From: Methanomicrobium mobile BP
GTDB taxonomy: Archaea; Halobacteriota; Methanomicrobia; Methanomicrobiales; Methanomicrobiaceae
Assembly (NCBI RefSeq): GCF_000711215.1
Contig: NZ_JOMF01000007.1
Span: 62,001 to 126,000 of the forward strand
DNA length: 64,000 nucleotides
Direction: 5' to 3'
The notes beneath the pieces were generated by a model that saw only the letters and a program-made list of their open reading frames with translations, was not told the origin of the DNA and searched no databases. This document shows, in pieces, positions 8,305 through 16,557 of the stretch (its first letter is position 1; each line of letters opens with the position of its first letter). The translations under genes and the position numbers were made by a program.

Positions 8305-8754
8305 ATGGACAGAACATTCCTTATGATTAAACCCGACGGCGTCCAGCGCGGACTCGTCGGTGAGATCGTTGCACGTTTTGAGAAGAAAGGCTTAAAGCTC
8401 GTTGCGGCAAAGTTCGAGCGCCTTCCGGAATCACGTGTAATGGAGCACTATGCAGAGCACGTTTCAAAGCCGTTCTTCCCGGGACTTAAGTCCTATATCA
8501 TGAGCGGACCCTGTTTCCTCATGGTCTGGGAAGGCAAGAACGTTGTCTCAATCACACGCCAGATGATTGGCGCTACCAACCCTGCGGAAGCACTCCCGGG
8601 AACAATCCGCGGAGACTTCGCGCTTGAGATTGGTATGAATGTAATTCACGGTTCCGACTCAAACGAGACTGCAAAACGTGAGATTGCAATCCACTTCAAG
8701 AATGAAGAGATCACCTCCTACGAAAGAATAGATGAGAAAGTCCTTTACGAGTAA
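8305..8754 (+). CDS. ndk: Nucleoside diphosphate kinase
   Basis: A 149-residue enzyme transferring the gamma-phosphate of nucleoside triphosphates to diphosphates through a phosphohistidine. The family signature NVIHGSDS (about 112-119) holds the catalytic histidine, and the N-terminal [10 protein letters not shown] motif is intact. Its length is usual for the family. It is the last gene of the L7Ae operon, 7 bp after L24e, and is followed by a T-rich terminator. Confidence 0.96.
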   Translation: MDRTFLMIKPDGVQRGLVGEIVARFEKKGLKLVAAKFERLPESRVMEHYAEHVSKPFFPGLKSYIMSGPCFLMVWEGKNVVSITRQMIGATNPAEALPGTIRGDFALEIGMNVIHGSDSNETAKREIAIHFKNEEITSYERIDEKVLYE

Positions 8755-8815
8755 TTTCTCTCGGAAATTGCACAACAGGATAAATTATCTTTCTTTCCCT
8801 TATCAGTAACCAAAT

Positions 8816-8826
8816 ATCTTTTTTTA
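8816..8826 (+). terminator. T-run terminator after ndk
   Basis: A run of about eight T residues follows the ndk stop by some 60 bp, with more T-rich sequence to 8852. It lies in the gap between convergent ndk and trkH. Confidence 0.55.
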
Positions 8827-8872
8827 TTGTTTTATTGCTTAATTGTTGTTTTATTGCGGGATATTCGGGATA

Positions 8873-10342
8873 TTATTTGATATCTCCGTTGAATCCCTTG
8901 AATATGAACATAAAGAAGACGATTACGGGTACAATTTCGAGTCTGCCGATCCACATGGCGAATATGAAGAGTATCTTGCTCATCGGCGTCAGTTCGGAGG
9001 ATACAAATCCCGTGCTTATTCCGTTGTTGCAGGAGGCGGAGATGACATCGAAGATGACTTCGCTGGAGTCCGATGCCAGCGGCTCAAAGTGCATGACAAG
9101 GATTGCCGATACGAAAATGACAAAGATATAGAGGAATATGACCAGCATATTCTTTGAAACTTCCAGTTCGGCATCGGTTTTGGAGATTACCCTGCGGCCG
9201 ATACGGAAAGGAATTATCACGTTTGCGCTCTTGAAGGAGCGTTTAATCCACCAGACTATTCCGCGGTATGCCATCCTTGCACGCGAGAGCTTGATACCTC
9301 CCGCCGTACTTCCCGAAGAACCGCCTATGAACATAAGAACGGCAAGGAAGAGGGTGGTTGCTGGAGCCCAGACGCCGGGCGATGTCGTCTGAAAACCTGT
9401 ACTTGTGATGCCCGCGGCTGCCATGAAGATTGCGTATCTCACGGAGTCAAATATATTCATCTGGTTGAAATACAGCAGATCAAATAAGATAACCGCAAAT
9501 CCCAGGGCTATGAGCGAGAAGAGAAGCATTGCTTCCGCATCCTTTCTGAAACCGTATTGGCGTTTGTAATACATGAAATAGTAGATCTTAAACGGGATAG
9601 CGCCGGCGATCATCACCGGAATTATGAGCATCTCGAGAAGCGGATTGTCGTAATATGCGAGGCCTTCGGCGTGAACCGTAAATCCGCCGGTGGATATGGC
9701 TGTCATTGCGATATTGACGGCATCCCAGAGAGGAATGCCGGAGATACAGATAAAGGCTATTGCGGCAATTGTAAGGACAACGTATATCTTCCACATCTCG
9801 ATACCCTGCTGCATGGCGCTGGGAACAAAAGCCTCGGAACGTGCTTCCGAGCGGTAAAAACGTGACGGATTCAGGCTTGTTCTTGAGAGCATTACGACCG
9901 TGAATGCGACGATTCCCAAACCCCCGAGCCATTCCATGAGCGATCTCCAGAAGAGAAGCGTATAGGGGACTGTATCTAGATTGTCTATCATGGTCATTCC
10001 CGTATCCGTCCATCCCGACATTGCCTCAAAGAAGGCGTCAAGATAGGGCATATTGATGCCGAGCGTGAACGGAACGGCGCTTATCGCGGCGCAGATTATC
10101 CAGATGAACGCGACCGAGAACAGCGCATGGCTCAGTTGCGGCTCTTTGTTTCCTTTGGGAATGCATACAAACGTCGTTCCTATAAGGTAAAGAAGAAGCG
10201 GCACCGTGAGCATGGGCACAATCATATCCCACTCCTTATAATAGACAGTAAATCCGATGGGCACTACCGTGGCAAAACTGATAAAGCGCAGAACAGTACC
10301 GAGATCTTCTGCCGCCGCCGAAAACTGTTCGAGTCTGCCCAT
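8873..10342 (-). CDS. trkH: TrkH/KtrB-family potassium uptake channel subunit
   Basis: A 489-residue membrane protein that carries K+ (or Na+) through a pore built from four pseudo-repeats. Selectivity-filter-like segments are visible as SGWTDTGMTM, AISTGGFTVH, AAGITSTGFQT and CNNGISTGF. The GGSSGSTAGGIK loop is a hallmark of TrkH. I chose ATG 10342 over a TTG fifteen bases upstream, because a TATA-like box about 27 bp upstream of this ATG predicts an almost leaderless transcript. No TrkA gene is adjacent; the regulatory RCK subunit must be elsewhere or be supplied by another TrkA-N protein. Confidence 0.93.
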   Translation of the reverse strand: MGRLEQFSAAAEDLGTVLRFISFATVVPIGFTVYYKEWDMIVPMLTVPLLLYLIGTTFVCIPKGNKEPQLSHALFSVAFIWIICAAISAVPFTLGINMPYLDAFFEAMSGWTDTGMTMIDNLDTVPYTLLFWRSLMEWLGGLGIVAFTVVMLSRTSLNPSRFYRSEARSEAFVPSAMQQGIEMWKIYVVLTIAAIAFICISGIPLWDAVNIAMTAISTGGFTVHAEGLAYYDNPLLEMLIIPVMIAGAIPFKIYYFMYYKRQYGFRKDAEAMLLFSLIALGFAVILFDLLYFNQMNIFDSVRYAIFMAAAGITSTGFQTTSPGVWAPATTLFLAVLMFIGGSSGSTAGGIKLSRARMAYRGIVWWIKRSFKSANVIIPFRIGRRVISKTDAELEVSKNMLVIFLYIFVIFVSAILVMHFEPLASDSSEVIFDVISASCNNGISTGFVSSELTPMSKILFIFAMWIGRLEIVPVIVFFMFIFKGFNGDIK

Positions 10343-10364
10343 ACACAAAGCCACCAAACGATAC

Positions 10365-10373
10365 GATATTAAA
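10365..10373 (-). promoter_or_regulatory. TATA-like box of trkH, leaderless spacing
   Basis: On the minus strand TTTAATATC is centred about 27 bp upstream of the preferred trkH ATG. Archaeal transcription usually starts 24-28 bp after the box, so the mRNA would have a very short or no leader. Confidence 0.45.
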
Positions 10374-10602
10374 GTAAACTATCTGAAAATATAACTCTTG
10401 CTATCTCTGTTTTTTGACTGCAAAAAAGGTTGCGCACCGTGCCCCGGGAGATCGCGGTAAAAAAAGAGGTTTGGTCTGATTGGTGTTGTGATTCTGGTTA
10501 TGTTGTGATATGTTTCGTAAATGTTGGGGAATGATTGGAAATGTTTGGGATATGTTTCGGATAAGTTTGTGTTCGGATAGGTTTGCGTTAGGATGTCTGC
10601 GA

Positions 10603-10983
10603 TTACTTTTTGTTTGTCCAAAGACCGTGAAGATTACAGTATTCGACTGCTTTTGCATCGTCTTTGGCGTTCTTGAATGATGCTTTAGGTGCGTCTCCGG
10701 GCTTAAACCAGTGGATTGCCATATCGGAGCCGTCTATGATGCCTGCGCAGACAATCGCGTGCTCTTCGGTCATAGGGTGGAGTGTCGAGCCTATTGTCAC
10801 GGTTACGCCGCCGTCCGCCTTCTCCACGACAGGGACGTGCTTCTCGGTCGCCGAGTCCGCCGTTTTTGCCTCAAGAAGAGTCATCGGAGCACCGCAACAG
10901 ACCAGCTGTCCCATCTTTCCGTCGATAACCAGAACGGTGTTTCCGCACTTTTCGCATTTGTAAATTTCCTGATTTTTTGTCAT
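10603..10983 (-). CDS. dfx: Desulfoferrodoxin, superoxide reductase
   Basis: A 126-residue two-domain superoxide reductase. The N-terminal desulforedoxin domain binds one iron by Cys 10, 13, 29 and 30. The catalytic SOR domain has the expected ligands, with His 49 in EKHVP, His 69 and 75, Cys 116 and His 119. Lys 48 of the EKHVP motif is present. It reduces superoxide to peroxide without releasing oxygen, taking electrons from rubredoxin. The gene starts 4 bp after fprA and is last in a rubredoxin-fprA-dfx unit for oxygen and superoxide removal. Confidence 0.96.
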   Translation of the reverse strand: MTKNQEIYKCEKCGNTVLVIDGKMGQLVCCGAPMTLLEAKTADSATEKHVPVVEKADGGVTVTIGSTLHPMTEEHAIVCAGIIDGSDMAIHWFKPGDAPKASFKNAKDDAKAVEYCNLHGLWTNKK

Positions 10984-10987
10984 GTTA

Positions 10988-12181
10988 TCATTTTTTGAAT
11001 AATTCGTTGTGTTTTTTCACGATCTCGTCAACAAGGCGGTCGAGCATGCCGTATGCCTCCTCATCGGGCAGTCCTTTGATATAGACCGGCTCGATGATCT
11101 CCGCGGTATTGTTCGGGAACATCGCTTTAAGGGTCTCAACCGCAGTTCCGCCCCATCCGAAAGAACCTATGATACTGATGAACTTTGCCTTAGGTTTCAG
11201 GATATTGGCAATAAACGTCAGGTTTGCCGCCTTGGGATGCGGTCCGAAGAGGACGGTCGGCGTCGCGAGAATTATCGTTGCCGCGTCTATAAGGTCGGCT
11301 GCAAGCCTTCCCGTGTCTGCCTTTCCGAGATTATACGGTTTTACGGTAATCCCGTGCGCAAGAAGCGCGTCGGTGACATATGAGACCATCTTCTTTGTGC
11401 TTCCGTGCATCGAGATATACGGAATTATTACCTTGTTTGACACTCTGTCACTGCACCAGTCGGTATAGGCGCCGATTATTTCGTCAATCGCCTCTTTTCC
11501 CTTATAGATGGGGCCGTGGCTGGGTGCAATGATCTCGGGGGCAAGTTCTCTTACGGCCTGAACATTCTGTGCCGTCGGATACCTGAACGGCATCATAATC
11601 TCGGCAAAGTAGCGTCTGGCGTTGACGTAGTGCGTATGCACATCCTCGATGAATAACTCGGATGTCGCATAGTGCGAACCGAAGAGGTCCATGCTGATGA
11701 GCATCTTATCCTCGCGGATATATGTCATCATGCTGTCGGGCCAGTGCGACCAGGGTATCTGAATAAACTCGAGCGTCTTGTCGCCCAGCGACAGTGTGTC
11801 GCGGTCGTTTATCGTCGAGATTTTGAAATCGGGCACCTGAAGCATGCTCTTTAAGAGTTCTTTTCCCTTTTCCGACGTGATTATCTTTGCATTCGGGAAG
11901 AGTTCCAGAAATACCGGTATTGAGCCGGAATGATCCTGTTCGGCATGGTTGATGATGATGTAATCTATCTTCGAGACTCCCGAGCGGGCTATGTTTGTTA
12001 TCAATTCTTCTTCGAATTCGGGATCAACCGTATCTATGAGGACGGTTTTTTCACTGCCCTCTATCAGAAACGAGTTGTATGTAGTGCCGTCGGGGAGCGG
12101 AAGGAGTTCATCGAAAACCTGTCTGTCCCAGTCGAAGACGCCGATAGAGTATACGCCTTTGCAAACTTCTCTGACTACCAT
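10988..12181 (-). CDS. fprA: F420H2 oxidase, A-type flavoprotein FprA
   Basis: A diiron flavoprotein of about 397 residues reducing O2 to water; in methanogens the donor is coenzyme F420H2. The N-terminal metallo-beta-lactamase-like domain has the diiron motif NHAEQDHSG (His 79, Glu 81, Asp 83, His 84). A flavodoxin domain starts near residue 250, with a Ser/Thr-rich FMN loop at SMHGSTKKM. I prefer ATG 12181 to the GTG at 12190. It lies between a rubredoxin gene (30 bp upstream) and desulfoferrodoxin, so oxygen reduction and superoxide reduction are probably co-expressed. Nitric oxide reduction by relatives is possible. Confidence 0.94.
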   Translation of the reverse strand: MVVREVCKGVYSIGVFDWDRQVFDELLPLPDGTTYNSFLIEGSEKTVLIDTVDPEFEEELITNIARSGVSKIDYIIINHAEQDHSGSIPVFLELFPNAKIITSEKGKELLKSMLQVPDFKISTINDRDTLSLGDKTLEFIQIPWSHWPDSMMTYIREDKMLISMDLFGSHYATSELFIEDVHTHYVNARRYFAEIMMPFRYPTAQNVQAVRELAPEIIAPSHGPIYKGKEAIDEIIGAYTDWCSDRVSNKVIIPYISMHGSTKKMVSYVTDALLAHGITVKPYNLGKADTGRLAADLIDAATIILATPTVLFGPHPKAANLTFIANILKPKAKFISIIGSFGWGGTAVETLKAMFPNNTAEIIEPVYIKGLPDEEAYGMLDRLVDEIVKKHNELFKK

Positions 12182-12211
12182 AATAATCACGTAATGTTTT
12201 GTATAATCTGA

Positions 12212-12367
12212 TTATACGGAAATGAAGCTTGATTTTCTTGCGCCGCAGATCGGGCATACCCAGTCGGAAGGAACGTCGTCCCATGCAGTTCCCGCAGGTA
12301 CTCCCTTGTCTCCCTTCTCCTGTTCGTATACGTGTCCGCAAAGTGTGCATTTCATTTTGTCTGCCAT
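12212..12367 (-). CDS. rub: Rubredoxin 1
   Basis: A 51-residue rubredoxin. The iron is bound by two knuckles, CTLCGHVY (Cys 7 and 10) and CPICGA (Cys 38 and 41). The open frame extends 21 residues upstream, but that extension is low in complexity. The ATG chosen follows AAGGAGA with suitable spacing and gives the normal family length. It stands directly before fprA and is probably the electron donor for superoxide reductase or for the F420-dependent oxidase branch. Confidence 0.94.
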   Translation of the reverse strand: MADKMKCTLCGHVYEQEKGDKGVPAGTAWDDVPSDWVCPICGARKSSFISV

Positions 12368-12475
12368 TTTTTCTTTCTCCTTTAGTTTACTATTTACGAT
12401 ATTTGAATTTGAAATTTGTTGTTTTAACAATCGAAAATTTGTTATGATTTTTTTGGATTTTCTATGGTTAAGATC

Positions 12476-12649
12476 TCAGTCATCTATCTCGATTGACGTG
12501 AATCTGTCTTTTCCGACTCCGCATCTCGGACATTTCCAGTCGTCGGGAATGTCTTCGAACTTTGTGTCCTTCTTGATTCCGTTTTTGCCGTCACCGTAGC
12601 GTGAGTCATAGGTGTATCCGCATTTTTTGCATTTCCAGATAATTGCTAT
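12476..12649 (-). CDS. rub: Rubredoxin 2, apparent AUA start
   Basis: A second rubredoxin of 57 codons with knuckles CKKCGYTY (Cys 7 and 10) and CPRCGV (Cys 40 and 43), plus the aromatic Trp 5, Tyr 14 and Trp 38. No ATG, GTG or TTG lies between the in-frame stop at 12653-12655 and the first knuckle. An ATA codon at 12649 follows a strong Shine-Dalgarno-like GGGGGTG by six bases and would give the sensible N-terminus M-A-I-I-W-K-C. The start could therefore be AUA, a recent ATG-to-ATA change, or a sequencing error. Identity as rubredoxin is sure; expression is not. Confidence 0.85.
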   Translation of the reverse strand: MAIIWKCKKCGYTYDSRYGDGKNGIKKDTKFEDIPDDWKCPRCGVGKDRFTSIEIDD

Positions 12650-12668
12650 TAATTACACCCCCTGTCCG

Positions 12669-12712
12669 TATGAACAGATATGAAATATTCTTGGGGATGT
12701 TCATATAATACT
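12669..12712 (-). promoter_or_regulatory. Rubredoxin 2 promoter with inverted repeat
   Basis: On the minus strand a TATA-like stretch (about 12704-12712, TATTATATG) lies some 60 bp before the rubredoxin 2 start. Arms TATGAAC (12669-12675) and GTTCATA (12699-12705) form an inverted repeat spaced by 23 bp, over the expected transcription start. This is a plausible operator for a redox-sensing regulator. Confidence 0.35.
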
Positions 12713-12798
12713 TTTCTTTAAAAATTTGATAAAAAGAGAACGTAAGAATGCGGGATTCTGCGCATCATTATATGCATATATACGGATATGCCGCGTAT

Positions 12799-14910
12799 CT
12801 AACGTTTACCGCGGATCTGCTTCGTAAGTTCCTGCTTGGTCCTGTCGTATTTTTCCTTCTCGGCATTGCTGCTCTGCGCAAGGTTCTGACCCTTCTGATT
12901 ATTGTCGCCGTCAAGCTCGTCGCATTCGAGTTCGGCGGCAATCTCAATCGGAGAATCGACATGCTTTAAGAGAACACGTATGCGGTCAAGCCTCTCCATT
13001 CCGATGAAGTGCTCCGCCATTACTCTGGCAAACGGCGAGAGTTCCACTTTGTCGCCTTTTACCGTGATATAACCCGCTTTCTTTAGCAGCGGATATACAT
13101 CGTTCATCTCGCCGACCATGGTTGCGCACATTCGCCTGAGACCGTCGCTGTCGCCTTTGCAGACAACGGCATGCGCGATATACTCCTCCGAGGATGCCTC
13201 GCTGTCGTAGACCGGCGCTACCTCCTCCATCTCGCCTTTCAGAAGGCTTATCGCTACCTCCTCCTCGGTCAGTTTTGTCTCCCGCGAGTAGTTGCCGCCG
13301 GGCTCGGCAAGGACGACGACCTTACCGAGATCGTGATAGTCGGGTCTTCCCGCACGCCCCATCATCTGATAAAAATCCTGGACCGTGAGCCATTTGATTC
13401 CCATCGCAAGTGCATCGAAGATAACCTGCGAGGCGGGGAAGTCGACGCCGGCGGCAAGCGCCGCTGTTGTGACCACCGACGATATCTCGCCTTTCTCGAA
13501 TTTCTCTTCGATATCGCGCCGCTCCTTTGCGCTGAGTCCGGCATGGTATGCCATCGATTTTTTGCCGATGGCTTCAGCTATCTCGTGACACCGCGACCTC
13601 GAGTTCGTAAAGACTATGGTCTGACCGCGGAAACCTTTTGAGGACTTGTTGCGGTATTCTATCGTGACGAGGCGCTTGACTGCTTCAATCTTCTCTTTTT
13701 TCGCAACGAAGATAAGGTGACGTTCCAGCGGCACGGGGCGTTCGGCGTAGGTCACAAGAGCGGCACCGAGCTTTTCGGCAAGAAGGTGCGGCATACCTAT
13801 GGTTGCGCTGAGATACAGAAACTGCGCCCGCGGCAGGAGATACTTAAGTCTGGATATAAGACCGTCGAGGCGGTGACCGCGATCTTCGTCCTCGAGCATC
13901 TGAACCTCGTCTATGACCACGGTGCCGATGTTTTTGAGGGTTTTGCCCGTCCGCAGGATGTGGTCAATGCCTTCGTAAGTGCCGACTATGATATTCGCCT
14001 GCGTGCTCCTGTTGGCATTGACCTTTGTCTCCGGCAGATTTATCCTTGAAACACCCGTGAGCAGGGAGACCTTCATATACGGATAGCGCTCGGTAAAGCG
14101 TGTATATTTCTGGTTTGCGAGTGCCACAAGCGGGACAAGAAAGAGCATATTGCCCCTGCCGCCGAAGTAGTTCATGTTGCCCGCCATCTCGCCTATGAAG
14201 GTCTTTCCGCTCGCGGTTGCCGCGACCACAAGCTGGTCTTTACCCTCAAGAAGACCTGCCTGCACGCAGAGATGCTGCACGGGCATGAGTTTCGTGACGC
14301 CGCAGACCTCCTTGAACTTCTTCGGCAGATTGAGATCGCTGATATTTGTCGTCTCGATTATCTTATGGGACTCCAGAATGTCGAAGACGGTATGCTCAAG
14401 ATCAATCTTTTCAGGCTCGAGCATGGCAAGGATCCTGTCAAGGTCCATATACAGCATAAGGAGCTTTTCGAGGTGAGCGGTCGAGAGCCCGCCCATCTTG
14501 CCCATGTATCCGATCTCGCGGCGCAGCTCGTTCATTGCGCAGTCAACGCATATGACTTCTTTACCGTGTTTTACCTCGTTCTTGCCTTTGAGAGGCGTTA
14601 TCTTATTCTCGAGAAGACACCTGCGGCAGACCGTGATGAATCTGTATTTTATCTGAAGATCGTCGAGGAATTTCTCGAAATTCTTTGCTTCGCCGGTGAG
14701 CACCACATCGCAGGAACGAAGCTGTGAGATGAGTTCTTTCGTGGGAGTATGCGCAAAATGGCGTTTCCCTTCACCTCTCAGAAGGTAGCTTTTGGGTCGG
14801 TATCCCTTCGAAGTCTCGACAAGGGTGATTACGCCTTCAGCGCATACGCAGTGATTATCGTATAAAAAAAGTTTATACTCGCCGCGATTCGGGCTGATTA
14901 TCAGTTTCAT
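12799..14910 (-). CDS. DEAD/DEAH-box superfamily 2 helicase, DUF5814-type with N-terminal zinc motif
   Basis: A 703-residue ATP-dependent helicase related to Hel308/Ski2-like enzymes. The N-terminal part has a possible zinc site, CRRC (95-98) and CVDC (121-124). The helicase core shows a Q motif near 212, Walker A ATASGKT (231-237), DEVQ (334-337) in place of DExH, SAT (368-370) and motif VI QMMGRAGRP (about 515-523). The C-terminal tail from about 665 is Gln/Asn/Lys-rich. Such proteins are common in Methanomicrobiales and haloarchaea without an assigned role. It is third in an operon behind two winged-helix proteins, 14 bp after the second. Confidence 0.88.
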   Translation of the reverse strand: MKLIISPNRGEYKLFLYDNHCVCAEGVITLVETSKGYRPKSYLLRGEGKRHFAHTPTKELISQLRSCDVVLTGEAKNFEKFLDDLQIKYRFITVCRRCLLENKITPLKGKNEVKHGKEVICVDCAMNELRREIGYMGKMGGLSTAHLEKLLMLYMDLDRILAMLEPEKIDLEHTVFDILESHKIIETTNISDLNLPKKFKEVCGVTKLMPVQHLCVQAGLLEGKDQLVVAATASGKTFIGEMAGNMNYFGGRGNMLFLVPLVALANQKYTRFTERYPYMKVSLLTGVSRINLPETKVNANRSTQANIIVGTYEGIDHILRTGKTLKNIGTVVIDEVQMLEDEDRGHRLDGLISRLKYLLPRAQFLYLSATIGMPHLLAEKLGAALVTYAERPVPLERHLIFVAKKEKIEAVKRLVTIEYRNKSSKGFRGQTIVFTNSRSRCHEIAEAIGKKSMAYHAGLSAKERRDIEEKFEKGEISSVVTTAALAAGVDFPASQVIFDALAMGIKWLTVQDFYQMMGRAGRPDYHDLGKVVVLAEPGGNYSRETKLTEEEVAISLLKGEMEEVAPVYDSEASSEEYIAHAVVCKGDSDGLRRMCATMVGEMNDVYPLLKKAGYITVKGDKVELSPFARVMAEHFIGMERLDRIRVLLKHVDSPIEIAAELECDELDGDNNQKGQNLAQSSNAEKEKYDRTKQELTKQIRGKR

Positions 14911-14924
14911 GTCAGGAAAAAAGA

Positions 14925-15737
14925 TTAGGGTGCAATGAGGTCATGGATGACATATCGCAGGTTGACTGCCTCAAGCCTCTTTAAGAAGTCGGTGAAGTCC
15001 TCATCCACAACGACAAGAGCGGATTCAAGACCGTGAATCGCGGCTTCGATAACGCCCTCGCGCGATCCGAAGAACGTGTTCGGAGTAAGTCCCGTGTTCT
15101 TTACCGCAATATCGGCTTCTATACCGCATGTGCCGATGAATCTGACCTTCTCGAGAATATTGCGCAGAAGTTCGGGCTGAACGCGCTCGGAACCGCCGCG
15201 CTGGATACGCGGAACCTTGCAGACGTGAACAAGACCGTATGAAAGCTCTATGATGCCGACAAGGTCCGAAACACCGAGATCCATGCCGCTTTTCGTGTCG
15301 GCGATGGCTATGCCCGAAGCGCTCTGCTCCTTGTAGGACGCATGGATATGACCGTCCTTCATGTAGACGCCGACCTTGTCGCCGGCACGTATGTTGCAGT
15401 CGGCGATTGCCGTCCAGACCGCGACCTGCTGCACGATATCGTGCGTGATGTGCTTGGCATAGGATTCCAGAGCCTCGGCATTGTTGATTACCCATTCGAC
15501 ACCCTTGGGTGTTATGACATAGCTTCCGCGACCCTGCGACTTTACCATCTCGTCATCGACAAGCTCGCGTATGTATTCCGAGACCGCCTGCGGAGTTACC
15601 CCTAATATCTCCGCAATCTCCTGTTGCCGGACGGAAGGCTGATTTTCAGCTACACCTACAAGTATCTGAAATTTGGTAGCCTCGCGTTTGCTTCGAAGTA
15701 TGATATAGAGGGGATCTTTATCCTTTGTTTTCAACAA
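14925..15737 (-). CDS. Winged-helix transcriptional regulator (MarR-like HTH, archaeal DUF7839-type)
   Basis: A 270-residue protein with an N-terminal winged helix (about 20-75); the recognition helix is in VTPQAVSEYIREL and the wing in GRGSYVITPKG. The C-terminal two thirds (100-270) form a conserved archaeal domain that may sense a ligand. The gene overlaps the preceding regulator by 20 bp and ends 14 bp before the helicase start, so the three are co-transcribed. The ligand and targets are unknown. The domain name is from memory of similar methanogen proteins. Confidence 0.75.
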   Translation of the reverse strand: MLKTKDKDPLYIILRSKREATKFQILVGVAENQPSVRQQEIAEILGVTPQAVSEYIRELVDDEMVKSQGRGSYVITPKGVEWVINNAEALESYAKHITHDIVQQVAVWTAIADCNIRAGDKVGVYMKDGHIHASYKEQSASGIAIADTKSGMDLGVSDLVGIIELSYGLVHVCKVPRIQRGGSERVQPELLRNILEKVRFIGTCGIEADIAVKNTGLTPNTFFGSREGVIEAAIHGLESALVVVDEDFTDFLKRLEAVNLRYVIHDLIAP

Positions 15738-16230
15738 AGACCAGCCCCTGACCTTTTACATCCAATATCGGAAGTCTCTTTGCAAGTCCTTTGATAAATA
15801 CAGGGCTTACGCTGTATTTTCTCGCAAGGTCGTTGACCGAAGAGTTTCCGGATTTTACTTCTTTTTCTATATCGTCCACAAGACTTCTCAGAGCGTCGTC
15901 GGTTGAGATTGAGACGTTGATTAAATCCCCCAAATCATCCATCGTGCATTGGAAGTTTGCCCTGAATTTGCTGTAGGTCGTCTTGTATTCAATAACCGGT
16001 TTCTCGCCCGGTTTCGGCATTCTCCACTGTTCTTCCACAAGATTGCCTTTCTTAAGGATGGCAAGGCATTCCTTCACCTTATCTGCGGCTGTTGATTCTG
16101 AAAGTTCGGTCTCGGTCATCCAGTTCTTTGAGAGTAATGTATATACGTTCTTGAAGTCCGAGTCATTGAAAGTAATCAAAAGCGGAACAAGATCGAGAGG
16201 ATCGTTGACTATTCTAACATGTCCCGTCAA
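15718..16230 (-). CDS. ArsR-like winged-helix protein of methanogens
   Basis: A 170-residue protein with an ArsR-like winged helix in residues 20-85 (ETELSESTAADKVKECL as helix-turn-helix) and a C-terminal region with a second HTH-like segment (SVNDLARKYSVSPVFIKGL). The start is uncertain. The only usual start codon before the domain is TTG 16230, yet the TATA-like box at 16243-16252 is so close that the transcript might begin inside this codon's neighbourhood. It heads the three-gene unit with another regulator and the helicase. Confidence 0.7.
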   Translation of the reverse strand: MTGHVRIVNDPLDLVPLLITFNDSDFKNVYTLLSKNWMTETELSESTAADKVKECLAILKKGNLVEEQWRMPKPGEKPVIEYKTTYSKFRANFQCTMDDLGDLINVSISTDDALRSLVDDIEKEVKSGNSSVNDLARKYSVSPVFIKGLAKRLPILDVKGQGLVFVENKG

Positions 16231-16242
16231 GATAAAAACCCG

Positions 16243-16252
16243 TATAAATATA
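16243..16252 (-). promoter_or_regulatory. TATA-like box of the regulator-helicase operon
   Basis: TATATTTATA on the minus strand, a perfect TATA-type sequence, sits 13-22 bp before the TTG start. The short distance implies a leaderless mRNA or a start codon slightly downstream. Confidence 0.5.
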
Positions 16253-16406
16253 GGACCTGCAATAAAATAAACTTATTCAGATTTCTTGACTTGCCTTAAA
16301 ATTACTTTAACTACTTCTCTTGGGACGGCAAAAAAGGCACGTTTTCGGTTGATTTCCGCATTATGCCGACTTTCAAAGTTCATCCCCTATTGCCGCATAC
16401 ACCCGC

Positions 16407-16436
16407 GTATGCGACAGTATGCGATAGTATGCGATA
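16407..16436. repeat. 10-bp tandem repeat
   Basis: Three copies of GTATGCGATA (the first ends in CA) in tandem, upstream of hypF. No spacers. Confidence 0.8.
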
Positions 16437-16557
16437 TTAAGATCAATCACCTTTTATTTTTTTAACTCATATGTGAGTAAAGAGCGGCAGGAGAGTCTGG
16501 CGGCACGAGCGGCAGGAGCGGTAAAAGCGCATTTCATTTGCCGGAGGCGGAGGAAGC

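Larger units (their letters stand above)
16231..16557. other. Divergent intergenic region, regulator operon and hypF
   Basis: About 330 bp without a gene. It holds the leftward TATA-like box at 16243-16252, a tandem repeat at 16407-16436, a T-rich TATA-like stretch about 16451-16464 usable by hypF, a small palindrome ACTCA/TGAGT (16465-16478), and a GAGCGGCAGGAG repeat before the hypF ribosome-binding site. Confidence 0.5.

Noticed and set aside
10379-10658. Two overlapping minus-strand frames of 80 and 85 codons
   Set aside because: They translate a degenerate Thr/Asn/Pro-rich repeat-like stretch between dfx and trkH, run into the dfx gene, and lack a ribosome-binding site.
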